Origin: Rubrivirga sp. SAORIC476
Lineage (GTDB): Bacteria; Bacteroidota; Rhodothermia; Rhodothermales; Rubricoccaceae
NCBI RefSeq assembly: GCF_002283555.1
Contig: NZ_MVOI01000003.1
Span: 1,905,578 to 1,969,577 of the forward strand
Length of the DNA: 64,000 bases
Direction of reading: 5' to 3'
Shown here: positions 39,401 through 48,411 of the stretch, in pieces
How positions within the stretch are numbered: position 1 is the first letter of the stretch
Layout of the letters: each line of letters begins with the position of its first letter
The notes under the pieces: generated by a model
Database searches by the model: none
What the model saw: the letters and a program-made list of their open reading frames with translations, nothing else
Told to the model about the DNA's origin: nothing
Made by a program: the position numbers and the translations under genes

Positions 39401-39533
39401 CACGCCCTACTCGGGTGTGGACCCCGAGGTGAACTCGAATGCCTCGACGGACGGCATCACGTCGATCGGGGTGGACTACCTGCCGTACCCCCGGGCGCGT
39501 ACGTTCACCGTCGGTGTCAACCTGAGCCTCTAA
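36417..39533 (+). CDS. SusC/RagA-family TonB-linked outer-membrane transporter
   Basis: 1,038 residues. A signal peptide ends at AAVAQ. A carboxypeptidase-regulatory-like domain follows (about 24-105, TGTVVDASSGDPLPFVNVVI, GEYSIAV), then a TonB-box-like EVVVVGYGTQRRGDV. The plug domain (about 125-245) ends with ASATAIYGSRGANGVVLITT, the SusC signature. A large beta-barrel runs to the C terminus (FTVGVNLSL). SusC proteins import oligomers handed over by SusD at the outer membrane using TonB energy. The susD gene follows after 60 nt that hold a UUCG hairpin. No anti-sigma-binding extension is present, so sigma/anti-sigma control is unlikely; an operator-like repeat sits at the promoter instead. 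Substrate unknown. Confidence 0.95.
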   Translation: MSRNATLLGLAALLFAFGAAPAAVAQTVTGTVVDASSGDPLPFVNVVIEGTTRGAATNLDGEYSIAVDGPESVLVYRFLGYITATETVGSRSVIDVRLEEDSDILDEVVVVGYGTQRRGDVTASVSSVDVDDANEGLVTAPTDFLEGRVAGVSVIESSGEPGANVSVRIRGGTSITASNEPLYVIDGIPVSGDNVTPGGAGQATAGPARNPLTLLNPNDIASVTVLKDASATAIYGSRGANGVVLITTKNGAQGRVTVDYEGSFSISQASETFDVLTADEYRQFVTTNFGAGTLAGPDPSLNTGSINSDFVGELFRPAPTQSHNLSFGGGTANTQYRASLSYLNQDGIVISSGLERVTARLNASNQLYDNKLRLSLNLTSALTDDDFVPANDTGGFEGGLFQNAIQYRPVAPVNDPNANDGFYEVPGQRSFRNPVALAEQVDETARTVRTLGNISAELDLMEGLTASLNVGGDRSVGARRSYIPGASPIGAEFTTATTNGGSGYRRTLERSSATLSTYLTYGTNVGNSNFDLLGGYEYQRFNYSETSLQAVSFVTDFTEDNQLQSGSVVVNANNAGPGSFSARAENLLASFFTRTNYNYDERYYLTGSLRYDGSSRFSADNRYALFPAISGAWRISAEPFFDGGTAVTDLRLRAGYGVVGNQGIGDYLYLPLLGANPANSAVLNGIIVPGYAPTQLENPDLKWEQKEEFTVGLDYRLLSDRLYGSVEFYRNTTNDLLLNVPVLASVVASQVQNVGSLRNTGVDLSLDALLFENDNASFTLGLTFNTNQNEVLDLGGANQLFTGLVSGEGQSNVNALLLTPGEEFPVFYGFEFTGDFDNGAAVFNDYEASDLDGDGIVGPLERTLVGTTTAPGDDDRVKIGSPRPDFTYGIRLNAAFGDLGVRAFFRGEQGRELLNNTALVYGTRAVAGNRNVLDLGSDFYATEDIGAAAVYSSRYVEDASFLRLDQLTLDYALGSIIPEVRNARVFVTGNNLFVVTPYSGVDPEVNSNASTDGITSIGVDYLPYPRARTFTVGVNLSL

Positions 39534-39555
39534 GTCGTCCCTGGTCTTTTTACCT

Positions 39556-39579
39556 GGGGCCGGTCTTCGGACCGGCCCC
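39556..39579 (+). terminator. UUCG-loop hairpin between susC and susD
   Basis: GGGGCCGGTC-TTCG-GACCGGCCCC, 10 perfect pairs closed by the very stable C(UUCG)G tetraloop, 23 nt past the susC stop and 15 nt before the susD ATG. CTTTTTACC lies upstream rather than downstream, so it is a pausing, attenuation or RNA-stability element more than a classical terminator. Confidence 0.65.
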
Positions 39580-39593
39580 GCCCCCACGATCCC

Positions 39594-41183
39594 ATGAACC
39601 GACTCTCTACACGCGCCCGCCTGGCCGTGCTGGCTGGTCTCCTCGCCCCGGCCCTCGGGCTGGCGGCGTGCACCGACCTCTCGGTGGACCCGTACAGCTC
39701 CGTCACGCCGGAGAACTTCTACCAGACCGACATCGAGGTCGTCGCGGCCCTGTCCCCGGTCTACTCCCAGCTGCGCGCGACGCTCTGGGACTACCACAAC
39801 ATGAGCCAGGTCACGTCCGACGAGACCATCGTCCCGACGCGCGGTGGCGACTGGTTCGACGGTGGCGACTGGCTGTCGCTCCACCAGCACTCCTGGACGC
39901 CGCAGCTCGGCTTCATCAACGGCGCCTGGAACACGTCCTACGCAGGCATCGCCCGGGCGAACAGCCTGCTGAGCGACCTCCAGACGATCGAGGTCCCCAA
40001 CAAGGACGGCCTCATCGCTGAGATCCGCGGCCTCCGCGCGTTCTACTACTACACGCTGCTCGACCTCTTCGGAAACGTCCCGCTCATCGGCGACGAGGAG
40101 GGCGAGTTCCGCGTCGACCCGGACAACCTGCCGCCGACGGAGACGCGCGCGACGGTGTACCAGTTCGTCGTCGACGAGCTCGAGGAGATCCGTGCCGACC
40201 TGCCGGTCGCAGGCGCGGGCAACGGCGGTCGCTTCTCGCAGGGCGCCGTCGACGCCATGCTGGCCAACATCTACCTCAACGCAGAGGTCTTCAGCGGCAC
40301 CACGACAGCCGGCGGCATCCAGCGTGGCCCGCAGCAGTACCAGAAGGCCATCGACGCGGCGACCCGCGTGATCAACGGCCCGTACGCGCTCAACCAGGGC
40401 TCCGCCGCGTGGTTCGACCAGTTCTCGCCGACCAACCAGGCCGACGAGGAGCACATCTTCGTGGTGCAGCACCTCGGGGCCGACGGGTACGGGCTGAACT
40501 TCCCGAACCGCGGCCTCCACTACAACTCGTTCGCGGGTGGGGGCTGGAACGGCTTCTCGACGATCGCGGAGACCTACGGCACCTTCGACGCCGACGACCC
40601 GCGCGTCGGCATCTTCGCCATCGGTCAGGCGATCAACTACGACACCGGCGAGCCGATCAACAACCGGGCGGGCGATCCGCTGATCTTCGATCTCGACTTC
40701 GAGAACGGCGTGACTCCGGCGGGTGGCGGTGCCAGTGAGGGCGATGGCGTCCGCATCGTCAAGTTCCCGGTCGACGTCAACCGCGAGACCAACGGCAACA
40801 ACAGCAACGACTACCCCTACTTCCGCCTCGCGGAGATGTACCTGATCCGGGCCGAGGCCAACCTCCGGCTGGGGAACCCCGGCCCGGCGCTCGCCGACAT
40901 CAACATGCTGCGTGCGCGCCTCTCGGGCGACGTCGACGGCGACGGCACCGACGACACGCCGGCCCCGCTGACGTCGGTCACGCTCGCCGACATCCTCAAC
41001 GAGCGGCTCTTCGAGCTGACCTACGAGGCGCGTCGCCGGCAGGACCTGATCCGGTTCGACCAGTTCACCCAGCGCGACTGGTCGTTCAAGAACGGCAGCC
41101 AGCCGTTCCGCGTGGTCTTCCCGATCCCGCAGACCCAGATCGACGCCTCGGACGGGCTGCTGATGCAGAACCCGGGCTACTAA
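39594..41183 (+). CDS. SusD/RagB-family surface lipoprotein
   Basis: 529 residues. Signal peptide with lipobox LGLAACTDLSVDP. A SusD-like N-terminal part (about 25-230) includes TPENFYQTDIEVVAALSPVY and IRGLRAFYYYTLLDLFGNVP; the C-terminal RagB/SusD region ends with FPYFRLAEMYLIRAEAN-like sequence (YPYFRLAEMYLIRAEANL), RLFELTYEARRRQDLIRF and FPIPQTQIDA. It binds substrate and acts as the lid of the SusC barrel. ATG at 39594 follows CCCCCACGATCCC. A 14-bp hairpin 20 nt past its stop ends the pair. Assignment is secure; the ligand is unknown. Confidence 0.95.
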   Translation: MNRLSTRARLAVLAGLLAPALGLAACTDLSVDPYSSVTPENFYQTDIEVVAALSPVYSQLRATLWDYHNMSQVTSDETIVPTRGGDWFDGGDWLSLHQHSWTPQLGFINGAWNTSYAGIARANSLLSDLQTIEVPNKDGLIAEIRGLRAFYYYTLLDLFGNVPLIGDEEGEFRVDPDNLPPTETRATVYQFVVDELEEIRADLPVAGAGNGGRFSQGAVDAMLANIYLNAEVFSGTTTAGGIQRGPQQYQKAIDAATRVINGPYALNQGSAAWFDQFSPTNQADEEHIFVVQHLGADGYGLNFPNRGLHYNSFAGGGWNGFSTIAETYGTFDADDPRVGIFAIGQAINYDTGEPINNRAGDPLIFDLDFENGVTPAGGGASEGDGVRIVKFPVDVNRETNGNNSNDYPYFRLAEMYLIRAEANLRLGNPGPALADINMLRARLSGDVDGDGTDDTPAPLTSVTLADILNERLFELTYEARRRQDLIRFDQFTQRDWSFKNGSQPFRVVFPIPQTQIDASDGLLMQNPGY

Positions 41184-41203
41184 CGCCTCGATGTGGTCTT
41201 CTC

Positions 41204-41237
41204 CGAGCGCCTCGCCCCCTCCCGGGCGGGGCGCTCG
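41204..41237 (+). terminator. 14-bp hairpin after susD
   Basis: CGAGCGCCTCGCCC (41204-41217) pairs with GGGCGGGGCGCTCG (41224-41237) with one T·G, loop of 6, followed by TCTGTGG. It lies 20 nt past the susD stop. Confidence 0.7.
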
Positions 41238-41318
41238 TCTGTGGATGCCGGCCGTGCCTCTGGCACGCCCGACCGCCACCGACCCGTTCGGCGAGGCGGA
41301 TGCCGACTCGTTCTCCCT

Positions 41319-44300
41319 ATGCGCCTGACTGCCTTTTCGTTGCTCGCTCTGCTCGGCCTCGGCGGCTGCAGCGGCGAGGCCGACCGCACCCTCTTCTCGT
41401 CGCTCGACGCGGCCGGTGCCGGTCTCGACTTCGAGAACCGGCTCGAGGAGAGCCAGGAGGTGAACGTGTTCACCTTCCGGCACTTCTTCAATGGGGCCGG
41501 GGTGGGGGTCGGCGACGTGGACGGGGACGGCCGGCCGGACGTGTTCCTGACCGCCAACCAGGGCCCGAACCGGCTCTTCCTGAACCGGACCGAGTCCGGC
41601 GGTCCCATCCAGTTCGAGGACGTGACCGAGGCCGCCGGGGTCGCGGGGACACGGGCCTGGAGCACCGGCGTCTCGGTGGCCGACGTGGACGGCGACGGGC
41701 GGCTCGATCTCTACGTCGCCAACGCGGGCGCCGTCGACGGCGGCGAGAGTGCCAACGAACTCTACCGCAACCTGGGGCCGGGGGCCGACGGGGTCCCCCG
41801 CTTCGAGGAGGTCGCCGAGGCCTGGGGCGTCGCCGACGAGGGCGTTTCGATCCACGGCGCCTTCTTCGACTACGACAGCGATGGGGACCTCGACCTGTAC
41901 GTGCTCAACAACTCGTTCGAGGCGTCGTCGTCGTTCCGGATGGGCCTCCGCGACGCACGTGACCTGCGCGACGAGCGCGGCGGCGACCGCCTCTACCGCA
42001 ACGACGCCGCGCCGGGCGAGGCGCCGCGGTTCGCCGACGTGAGTGCCGAGGCGGGGATCTACGGACCTGAGATCGCGCTCGGCCTCGGCGTCATGCTGGG
42101 CGACGTGGACGACGACGGGGACCTCGACGTCTACATCTCGAACGACTTCTTCGAGCGGGACTACTTCTACCTCAACCGCGGCGACGGCACCTTCGAGGAG
42201 GTGCTCGAGGGAGCGATGCCGGTCACGAGCCTCTCGTCGATGGGCGCCGACATGGCCGACCTCACCGGCGACGGTCGCCCCGAGGTGTTCACCGTCGACA
42301 TGCTGCCGTGGGACGATGACCGGCTCAAGGGATCGTCCAGCTTCGAGGGCCACAACCTGTACCGCGCCAAGGTGGCCAGCGGGTACCACCACCAGATCAT
42401 GCGCAACGCCCTCCAGCGCAACAACGCCGACGGGACGTACTCCGAGATCGCGTCCATCGCGGGTGTCGACGCGACCGACTGGAGCTGGGCGCCCCTCTTC
42501 GCAGACCTCGACCTGGACGCCCGCGCCGACCTCTACATCACCAACGGCATCCTCCGCGACGTCACCGATCAGGACTACATCGCCTTCATGGCCGATGTCG
42601 AGACGCAGGAGGCGATGCTGACCGGGGACGGGGTCGACTTCCTCCAGCTGATCCAGGCGATGCCGTCGACGCCGCTGGAGAACCTCGCCTTCGCGAACGT
42701 CTCCGGCGGCGACTCGGTGGCGTTCCGACGGGCGCCCGAGTGGGGGCTCAACGAGGCGGGCTACTCGAACGGCGCCGCGACCGTGGACTTCGACGGCGAC
42801 GGCGACCTCGACCTGATCGTCAACAACGTCAACGCGCCGGTGTCGCTGTACGAAAACCACGCCGCCGACCGGCTGGGGCGGCGGGCGCTGGCGATGGCGC
42901 TGGAGGGCGAGGGCGGCAACACGGGCGGCATTGGCGCGAAGGTGGCCGTGTGGAACGGCGGCGCGGTGCAGGTCCGCGAGGCCGTCCCCACGCGCGGCTT
43001 CCAGTCGAGCGTGGGCCCCGTGCTGCACGTCGGGCTGGGGGAGGCGACCGCGGCCGACTCCGTCGTGGTCCGCTGGCCGAGCGGCGCCGTTCAGGTGCTG
43101 GCGGACGTGCCCGCGGGCCGCATCACGCTCCGCGAGGCTGACGCATCCGGTGCCTTTCGTCTGCTGGTGCCACCGGCCACACCGGCCGGCCCCTTCCGCG
43201 ACGTGACTGCGGTGGCGGCGCCGGGGTGGACGCACGCTGCGAGCACGGGCGTCGACTTCGACCGCGAACTGCTCATGCCGCGCGCCTACTCGGCCGACGG
43301 CCCGGCGGCGGCCGTGGGCGACGTGGACGGCGACGGCGCCGACGACCTGTTCGTGGGGGGAGGCGCGGGCCAGCCGGGCGTGCTGTGGCTGCGGCGCGGC
43401 GACCGGTTCGACCTGCGGACCCCCGACTCCTTCGCAGCCCACGCCGCCGCCGACGACGTGGCCGCGATCTTCCTCGATGCCGATGGCGACGGTGACCTCG
43501 ACCTGTACGTCGGGTCGGGTGGCTACACGGACCCGGCCAGCCCCGCGCTCCGCGACCGCCTCTACCTCGGCGACGGCGCGGGCGGCTTCACCGAGGCGGG
43601 CGAGGGCGCCATCCCCACGACGACCGCCAGCACCGGCACCGTCGCCGCGGCCGATTGGGATGGCGATGGCGACATCGACCTGTTCGTCGGCGCCCGCGTC
43701 GAGGCGGGCGCCTACGGCACGAGCCCGCGCAGCGCGCTCCTCCGCAACGACGGCCGTCCCGGCGCGGCCCGCTTCGTGGACGTGACGCGCGCCACCGCGC
43801 CGGGCCTCGACGAGGCCGGGATGCTCGCCAGCGGCCTCTTCGCCGACATCGACGCCGACGGCGACCCGGACCTCGTGACGGCGGGCGAGTGGCAGCCGAT
43901 CACCGTCTGGACCAACGACGGCGGCCGATTCGCGCCCGCGCCCATCGCCGGCACTACGGGCCTGTGGCAGGGCCTGACCGCGGCCGACCTCGACGGGGAC
44001 GGCGACCCGGACCTCGTCGGTGCCAACTGGGGGCTCAACAGCCGCCTCCGTACCGAAGGCGGTCCGTTGCGCCTCCACGTCGGCGACTTCGATGGGAACG
44101 GCCGCATCGACCCGCTGCTGTCGGTCATGAATGGGGGCCGGAGCCTGCCGTTCGCGCTCCGCAACGAACTGACAGGCCAGTTGCCGAGCCTCAAGCGCGA
44201 GTACCTCACGCCGTCGACCTATGTCGGCAAGCGCGTCGAGGACCTGCTGACGCCTGCGCAGTTGGAGCGCGCGACGGTGTTCGAGGCCTCCGAGCTGGCG

Positions 44301-44669
44301 TCCGTGGTGGTGCTCAACGAGGGGGACGCGTGGCGCGTCCGGCGGCTCCCGTTCGAGGCCCAGCTCTCCCCGATGGTCGCCCTGCTCGCGCTCGACGCCG
44401 ACGGCGACGGCGCGCTCGACCTGCTGATGGCGGGCAACCGCGACGCCCTCAAGCCCGACCTCGGGCGGTTGGCGGCGTCGGCCGGGGCGTACCTGCGGGG
44501 CGATGGGCGGGGCGGCTTCGCGACCGTTGCCGGTGGCGTGAGCGGGTTCGTGGTGCGCGGCGAGACCCGCCAGCTGGTCCACCTCGGGGGGGCCGGGGGC
44601 GATCTCGTGGTGGCCGTCCGCCACGGCGCTGCACCGGTCGTGTTCGCGCTGGACGGGGCCGCGCCCTAG
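41319..44669 (+). CDS. CRTAC1-type surface lipoprotein: FG-GAP/VCBS repeats with ASPIC/UnbV domain (copy 1)
   Basis: 1,116 residues. Signal peptide MRLTAFSLLALLGLGGCSGE with lipobox (GGC). Many calcium-type FG-GAP/VCBS repeats follow, each around DVDGDGRPDVFL or DVDDDGDLDVYI. An ASPIC/UnbV domain lies at about 530-600 (VREAVPTRGFQSSVGPVLHV ... VRWPSGAVQVLADVP). A second propeller-like set of repeats runs from about 620 to 1,100 (GDVDGDGADDLFVGGGAG). Proteins of this layout are common beside SusCD pairs in Bacteroidota; their ligand is not known. ATG at 41319 starts the signal peptide. A hairpin follows the stop, then a paralogue. Confidence 0.9.
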   Translation: MRLTAFSLLALLGLGGCSGEADRTLFSSLDAAGAGLDFENRLEESQEVNVFTFRHFFNGAGVGVGDVDGDGRPDVFLTANQGPNRLFLNRTESGGPIQFEDVTEAAGVAGTRAWSTGVSVADVDGDGRLDLYVANAGAVDGGESANELYRNLGPGADGVPRFEEVAEAWGVADEGVSIHGAFFDYDSDGDLDLYVLNNSFEASSSFRMGLRDARDLRDERGGDRLYRNDAAPGEAPRFADVSAEAGIYGPEIALGLGVMLGDVDDDGDLDVYISNDFFERDYFYLNRGDGTFEEVLEGAMPVTSLSSMGADMADLTGDGRPEVFTVDMLPWDDDRLKGSSSFEGHNLYRAKVASGYHHQIMRNALQRNNADGTYSEIASIAGVDATDWSWAPLFADLDLDARADLYITNGILRDVTDQDYIAFMADVETQEAMLTGDGVDFLQLIQAMPSTPLENLAFANVSGGDSVAFRRAPEWGLNEAGYSNGAATVDFDGDGDLDLIVNNVNAPVSLYENHAADRLGRRALAMALEGEGGNTGGIGAKVAVWNGGAVQVREAVPTRGFQSSVGPVLHVGLGEATAADSVVVRWPSGAVQVLADVPAGRITLREADASGAFRLLVPPATPAGPFRDVTAVAAPGWTHAASTGVDFDRELLMPRAYSADGPAAAVGDVDGDGADDLFVGGGAGQPGVLWLRRGDRFDLRTPDSFAAHAAADDVAAIFLDADGDGDLDLYVGSGGYTDPASPALRDRLYLGDGAGGFTEAGEGAIPTTTASTGTVAAADWDGDGDIDLFVGARVEAGAYGTSPRSALLRNDGRPGAARFVDVTRATAPGLDEAGMLASGLFADIDADGDPDLVTAGEWQPITVWTNDGGRFAPAPIAGTTGLWQGLTAADLDGDGDPDLVGANWGLNSRLRTEGGPLRLHVGDFDGNGRIDPLLSVMNGGRSLPFALRNELTGQLPSLKREYLTPSTYVGKRVEDLLTPAQLERATVFEASELASVVVLNEGDAWRVRRLPFEAQLSPMVALLALDADGDGALDLLMAGNRDALKPDLGRLAASAGAYLRGDGRGGFATVAGGVSGFVVRGETRQLVHLGGAGGDLVVAVRHGAAPVVFALDGAAP

Positions 44670-44684
44670 GCCGCCCCTTACACT

Positions 44685-44709
44685 GTCCCTCTCCCCAGGG
44701 AGAGGGGAC
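44685..44709 (+). terminator. hairpin between the two CRTAC1-type genes
   Basis: GTCCCTCTCC (44685-44694), loop CCAG, GGAGAGGGGAC (44699-44709) with one bulged G. It lies 16 nt past the stop of copy 1. Confidence 0.6.
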
Positions 44710-44835
44710 GCTCGTTGTGACGCTGTGCTCACGTTCTCGATGACCCGACTCGCTTCTCGCTTCCCCATGATGCGTTCTGTACTCGTCGACACGCCTCGTC
44801 TCGTCCGCGGGACGAGGTCGGAGGGGCGCCGTGGG

Positions 44836-47800
44836 ATGGCACCGCCGTGGGCGTTCGCGGTGCTCCTCCTCGCGCTGGTCGGGTGTGGCGGCAGCGACCC
44901 GAACGCGCTGTTCGAGCGCCTCGACCCGGCCGCGACCGGCGTCACGTTCTCGAACGACCTCGCCGAGAGCGCCGAGTTCAACATCCTCAGCTACCTCTAC
45001 TACTACAACGGCGGCGGCGTGGCTGCGGGCGACGTGGACGGCGACGGTCGGCCGGATCTCTACTTCACCGCCAACGAGGGGCCGAACGCGCTCTACCTCA
45101 ACCGGACGGAGGACGGCGGGCCCATCCGATTCGAGGAGGCCACCGAGGCGGCCGGGGTCGCGGGCTCCAGCGACTGGACCACCGGCGCCACGCTCGCCGA
45201 CGTGGACGGCGACGGCGACCTCGATCTCTACGTCTCGGCGCTCGGCGCCTACAAGACGCAACGGGGCCGCAACGAGCTCTTCCTCAACGAAGGCCCCGGC
45301 GCGGACGGCGTCCCCCGTTTCCGCGAGGCCGCCGCCGAGGTGGGGCTCGACTTCGAGGGCTTCGGCACGCAGGCGGCGTTCTTCGACATGGACCACGACG
45401 GCGACCTGGACGCGTTTCTGCTCAATCACGCCGTCCACACCGACCGGACGTATGCGGCGCCCGAGAAGACGCGCCAGCGCGATGAGCGCTCCGGCGACCG
45501 CCTCTACCGCAACGACGCCGCGCCGGGCGAGACGCCGCGCTTCGTGGAGGTGACCGAGGCGGCGGGCATCGTCAGCGGCATCTCGGGCTACGGGCTCTCG
45601 GTCGTCCCGGCCGACCTCGACGGCGACGGGTGGACCGACCTCTACGTCGGCAACGACTTTCACGAGAACGACTTCGTCTACCTCAACAACACCGACGGCA
45701 CGTTCCGCGAGGTCTCCCGGACCGCACTCGCCCACTCGTCGCGCTTCTCGATGGGCGCCGACGCAGGCGACGTGGACGGCGACGGCCGGGCGGATCTCGT
45801 GGTCCTCGACATGATGCCGCGCCGCGAGGACATCCGCCAGCGCTCCGGCGGCGACGACACCTACGACATCGACTCGTTCAAGCGCGAACTGGGCTACGGC
45901 CCGCAGGTCGCCCGCAACTCGCTCCAACTCAACCGCGGCCCCGGCCCCGACGGCGTCCCGCGGTTCTCGGACGTGGCGACGTTCTCCGGCCTCGAAGCGA
46001 CCGACTGGAGCTGGGCCGCCCTCCTCGCCGACCTCGACCTCGACGGCCGTCGCGACCTCTTCGTGACCAACGGCATCTGGCGGCGGCCCAACGACCTCGA
46101 CTACATCAACTACATCGCCGACCCGGCCATCCAGCAAAACCTGGCGCAGGGAATGGGGGAGGAGAACCTGGCGCTGCTGGAGAAGATGCCCCAGGTGGCG
46201 ATCCCCAACGAGGTCTTCCGCGGCGTCGGCGGGTTCCGGTTCGAGGAGGCCGACTGGGGACTCGCCGATGAGGGCTTCTCGAACGGCGCGGCGACCGCCG
46301 ATCTGGACAACGACGGCGACCTCGACCTGATCGTCAACAACGTCAACGCGCCCGCGTCGATCTACCGCAACGGCGCCGCCGACGCCGGGGCGACGAGCCT
46401 GAGCGTGTCGCTGGAGGGCGAGGGTGGCAACACGAGCGGCATCGGCGCGCGGGTCGAGGTGTGGACCGACAGCCTCCGCCAGACCGCCGAGGCGCAGCCG
46501 ACGCGCGGCTACCTGTCGTCGGTGGACCCCCGCCTCGTTGTCGGTCTGGACGGCGTGGCTCAGGCGGCGCGCGTTCGCGTGACCTGGCCCGACGGGCGCG
46601 TGCAGACGCTCACCGACGTACCCGCCGGCCCGCTCCTCCTCCGCCAGTCCGACGCCGGTCCGCCCAGCGAGGCGCCCGCGCCGACGGCCACGCCGCGCCT
46701 GTTCGCGGAGGTCCCTGGGGCCGGCGCACCCGTGTGGCGGCACGTCGAGAACGTGTTCATCGACTTCAACCGCGAGCGGCTGATGCCCCACATGGTCTCC
46801 CGCCTCGGCCCCGCGCTGGCGGTGGCCGACGTGAACGGCGACGGCCGGGAGGATGTGTTCGTCGGCGGGGCACGGGGGCAGGCCAATGCGCTTTTCCTCC
46901 AGACCTCGGGCGGCGGCTTCGCCGAGGCGCCGGCCACCGCCTGGGCCGACCACGCCGAGGGCGAGGCCGTCGATGCGGTGTTCTTCGACGCGAACGGCGA
47001 TGGCGCGCTCGACCTCTACGTGGCGACGGCGGGCAACGAGTTCCGCGGCGCGCGCGACGAGATCCGCGATCGTCTCTACCTCGGCGATGGCGCGGGTGGG
47101 TTTACGTCCGCGCCGGCGGGGGCGCTACCGGATCGCTTCGTCCACGTCGGCGCCGTGGCGGCGAGCGACTGGGACGGCGACGGCGACACGGACCTCTTCG
47201 TCGGCGGGCGCGTGGTGCCGCGGGCGTATGGCATGCCCGCGCCGAGCGCGCTCCTCGTCAACGACGGCACCGGCCGCTTCTCGGAGGCCACGGCCGATCT
47301 CGCCCCTGGCCTCGCCGAGGTGGGCATGGTCAGCCGCGCCGCCTTCGGCGACGTGGACGGTGACGGCCGTGACGACCTGATCCTGGCGGGCGAGTGGATG
47401 GCGCCGACCGTCTACCGCGCCACCGGTACCGGCTTCGAGGCGCTCGACACCGGGCTGGCCGACGACACCGGCTGGTGGACCGCCCTCGACGCGGCCGACT
47501 ACGACGGCGACGGCGACCTCGACCTCGCGCTCGGCAACCTCGGTCTCAACTCGCGCCTCCGCGCCACGCCCGAGCACCCCGCCCGCCTCTGGCTCGCCGA
47601 CTTCGACGGCAACGACGCGCTCGACGGCATCCTGACCTCGTTCCGCGACGGCGACGACTACCCGCTCGCGACCGTCGGCGTGCTCCAGCAGCAGTTCCCG
47701 GAGCTGCGACGGACCTACCCGACCTACACCGAGTTCGGCGCGCGGACGGTGCCGGAGCTGTTCGGCAGCCGCGCCCGCGACGCCGAGCAGCGACGCGCCA

Positions 47801-48180
47801 CCACGTTCGCCAGCGCCGTCGCCTGGAACGACGGCACCGGCCGCTTCGCCCTCCGTCCGCTCCCCGACCTCGCCCAGATCGAGCCCGTCTACGCCATCGC
47901 CTCCGGCGACGTGGACGGCGACGGCGTGCTGGACCTCGTGCTCGGCGGCGGGCTGCTGGGCGTTCGCCCCAACCGGGGCCGGTACGATGCAGGCCACGGG
48001 CTGGCGCTGCTCGGCGATGGCGCAGGCGGCTTCGTGCCCACCGACCTCGGCGCGGGGCTCGTGCTCGACGGCGAGGTCCGCGCGCTCCGCTTCGTGGACG
48101 GCTCGCTGCTGCTGAGCGCCTCCTCCGACGGCCCGCTCCAGGCGTTCCGCGTCGGCCCCCAGGCCCTCGCATCCCGATGA
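44836..48180 (+). CDS. CRTAC1-type surface lipoprotein: FG-GAP/VCBS repeats with ASPIC/UnbV domain (copy 2)
   Basis: 1,114 residues, paralogous to the preceding protein along its whole length (for example NDFxENDFVYLNN against NDFFERDYFYLNR, and ATDWSWAxLxADLDLDxR in both). Lipobox in LLLALVGCGGSD. FG-GAP/VCBS repeats (DVDGDGRPDLYF), a central ASPIC/UnbV domain (AQPTRGYLSSVDPRLVVGL ... VTWPDGRVQTLTDVPAG) and a second repeat set (DVNGDGREDVFVGG). I chose ATG 44836 because it begins the signal peptide; upstream in-frame ATGs at about 44725-44772 are possible. The two copies are clearly diverged, so the duplication is old and both are retained, suggesting different ligands or a heteromeric surface complex. 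Confidence 0.88.
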   Translation: MAPPWAFAVLLLALVGCGGSDPNALFERLDPAATGVTFSNDLAESAEFNILSYLYYYNGGGVAAGDVDGDGRPDLYFTANEGPNALYLNRTEDGGPIRFEEATEAAGVAGSSDWTTGATLADVDGDGDLDLYVSALGAYKTQRGRNELFLNEGPGADGVPRFREAAAEVGLDFEGFGTQAAFFDMDHDGDLDAFLLNHAVHTDRTYAAPEKTRQRDERSGDRLYRNDAAPGETPRFVEVTEAAGIVSGISGYGLSVVPADLDGDGWTDLYVGNDFHENDFVYLNNTDGTFREVSRTALAHSSRFSMGADAGDVDGDGRADLVVLDMMPRREDIRQRSGGDDTYDIDSFKRELGYGPQVARNSLQLNRGPGPDGVPRFSDVATFSGLEATDWSWAALLADLDLDGRRDLFVTNGIWRRPNDLDYINYIADPAIQQNLAQGMGEENLALLEKMPQVAIPNEVFRGVGGFRFEEADWGLADEGFSNGAATADLDNDGDLDLIVNNVNAPASIYRNGAADAGATSLSVSLEGEGGNTSGIGARVEVWTDSLRQTAEAQPTRGYLSSVDPRLVVGLDGVAQAARVRVTWPDGRVQTLTDVPAGPLLLRQSDAGPPSEAPAPTATPRLFAEVPGAGAPVWRHVENVFIDFNRERLMPHMVSRLGPALAVADVNGDGREDVFVGGARGQANALFLQTSGGGFAEAPATAWADHAEGEAVDAVFFDANGDGALDLYVATAGNEFRGARDEIRDRLYLGDGAGGFTSAPAGALPDRFVHVGAVAASDWDGDGDTDLFVGGRVVPRAYGMPAPSALLVNDGTGRFSEATADLAPGLAEVGMVSRAAFGDVDGDGRDDLILAGEWMAPTVYRATGTGFEALDTGLADDTGWWTALDAADYDGDGDLDLALGNLGLNSRLRATPEHPARLWLADFDGNDALDGILTSFRDGDDYPLATVGVLQQQFPELRRTYPTYTEFGARTVPELFGSRARDAEQRRATTFASAVAWNDGTGRFALRPLPDLAQIEPVYAIASGDVDGDGVLDLVLGGGLLGVRPNRGRYDAGHGLALLGDGAGGFVPTDLGAGLVLDGEVRALRFVDGSLLLSASSDGPLQAFRVGPQALASR

Positions 48181-48411
48181 AAACCGACGCGATGCCTTGC
48201 GAGATGCAGGCTGTCTCCGCGACCTTGCAGGTACGGCACAGAAGCCCAGTGGCGGTATCCCGAACGGATGGGAGGGATCTCCGAGCCGATGCACCGAGGC
48301 CGCCCGTGCTGGCGGTCAGGCCTCGCGAGTTCGGGACGGCGAGGCGTGGGAGCGGATGGCGGTAAAGCCGTCTCCGCTCGCGACTGGATACAGAAGACCC
48401 CCGACGACCCG

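Noticed and set aside
36180-44984. An 8.8-kb open frame on the minus strand (about 2,934 codons)
   Set aside because: It runs exactly antisense to SusC, SusD and a CRTAC1-type gene, has Arg/Val/Glu-heavy composition with no domain or signal, and spans several terminators. High GC at third positions removes stop codons on the opposite strand.
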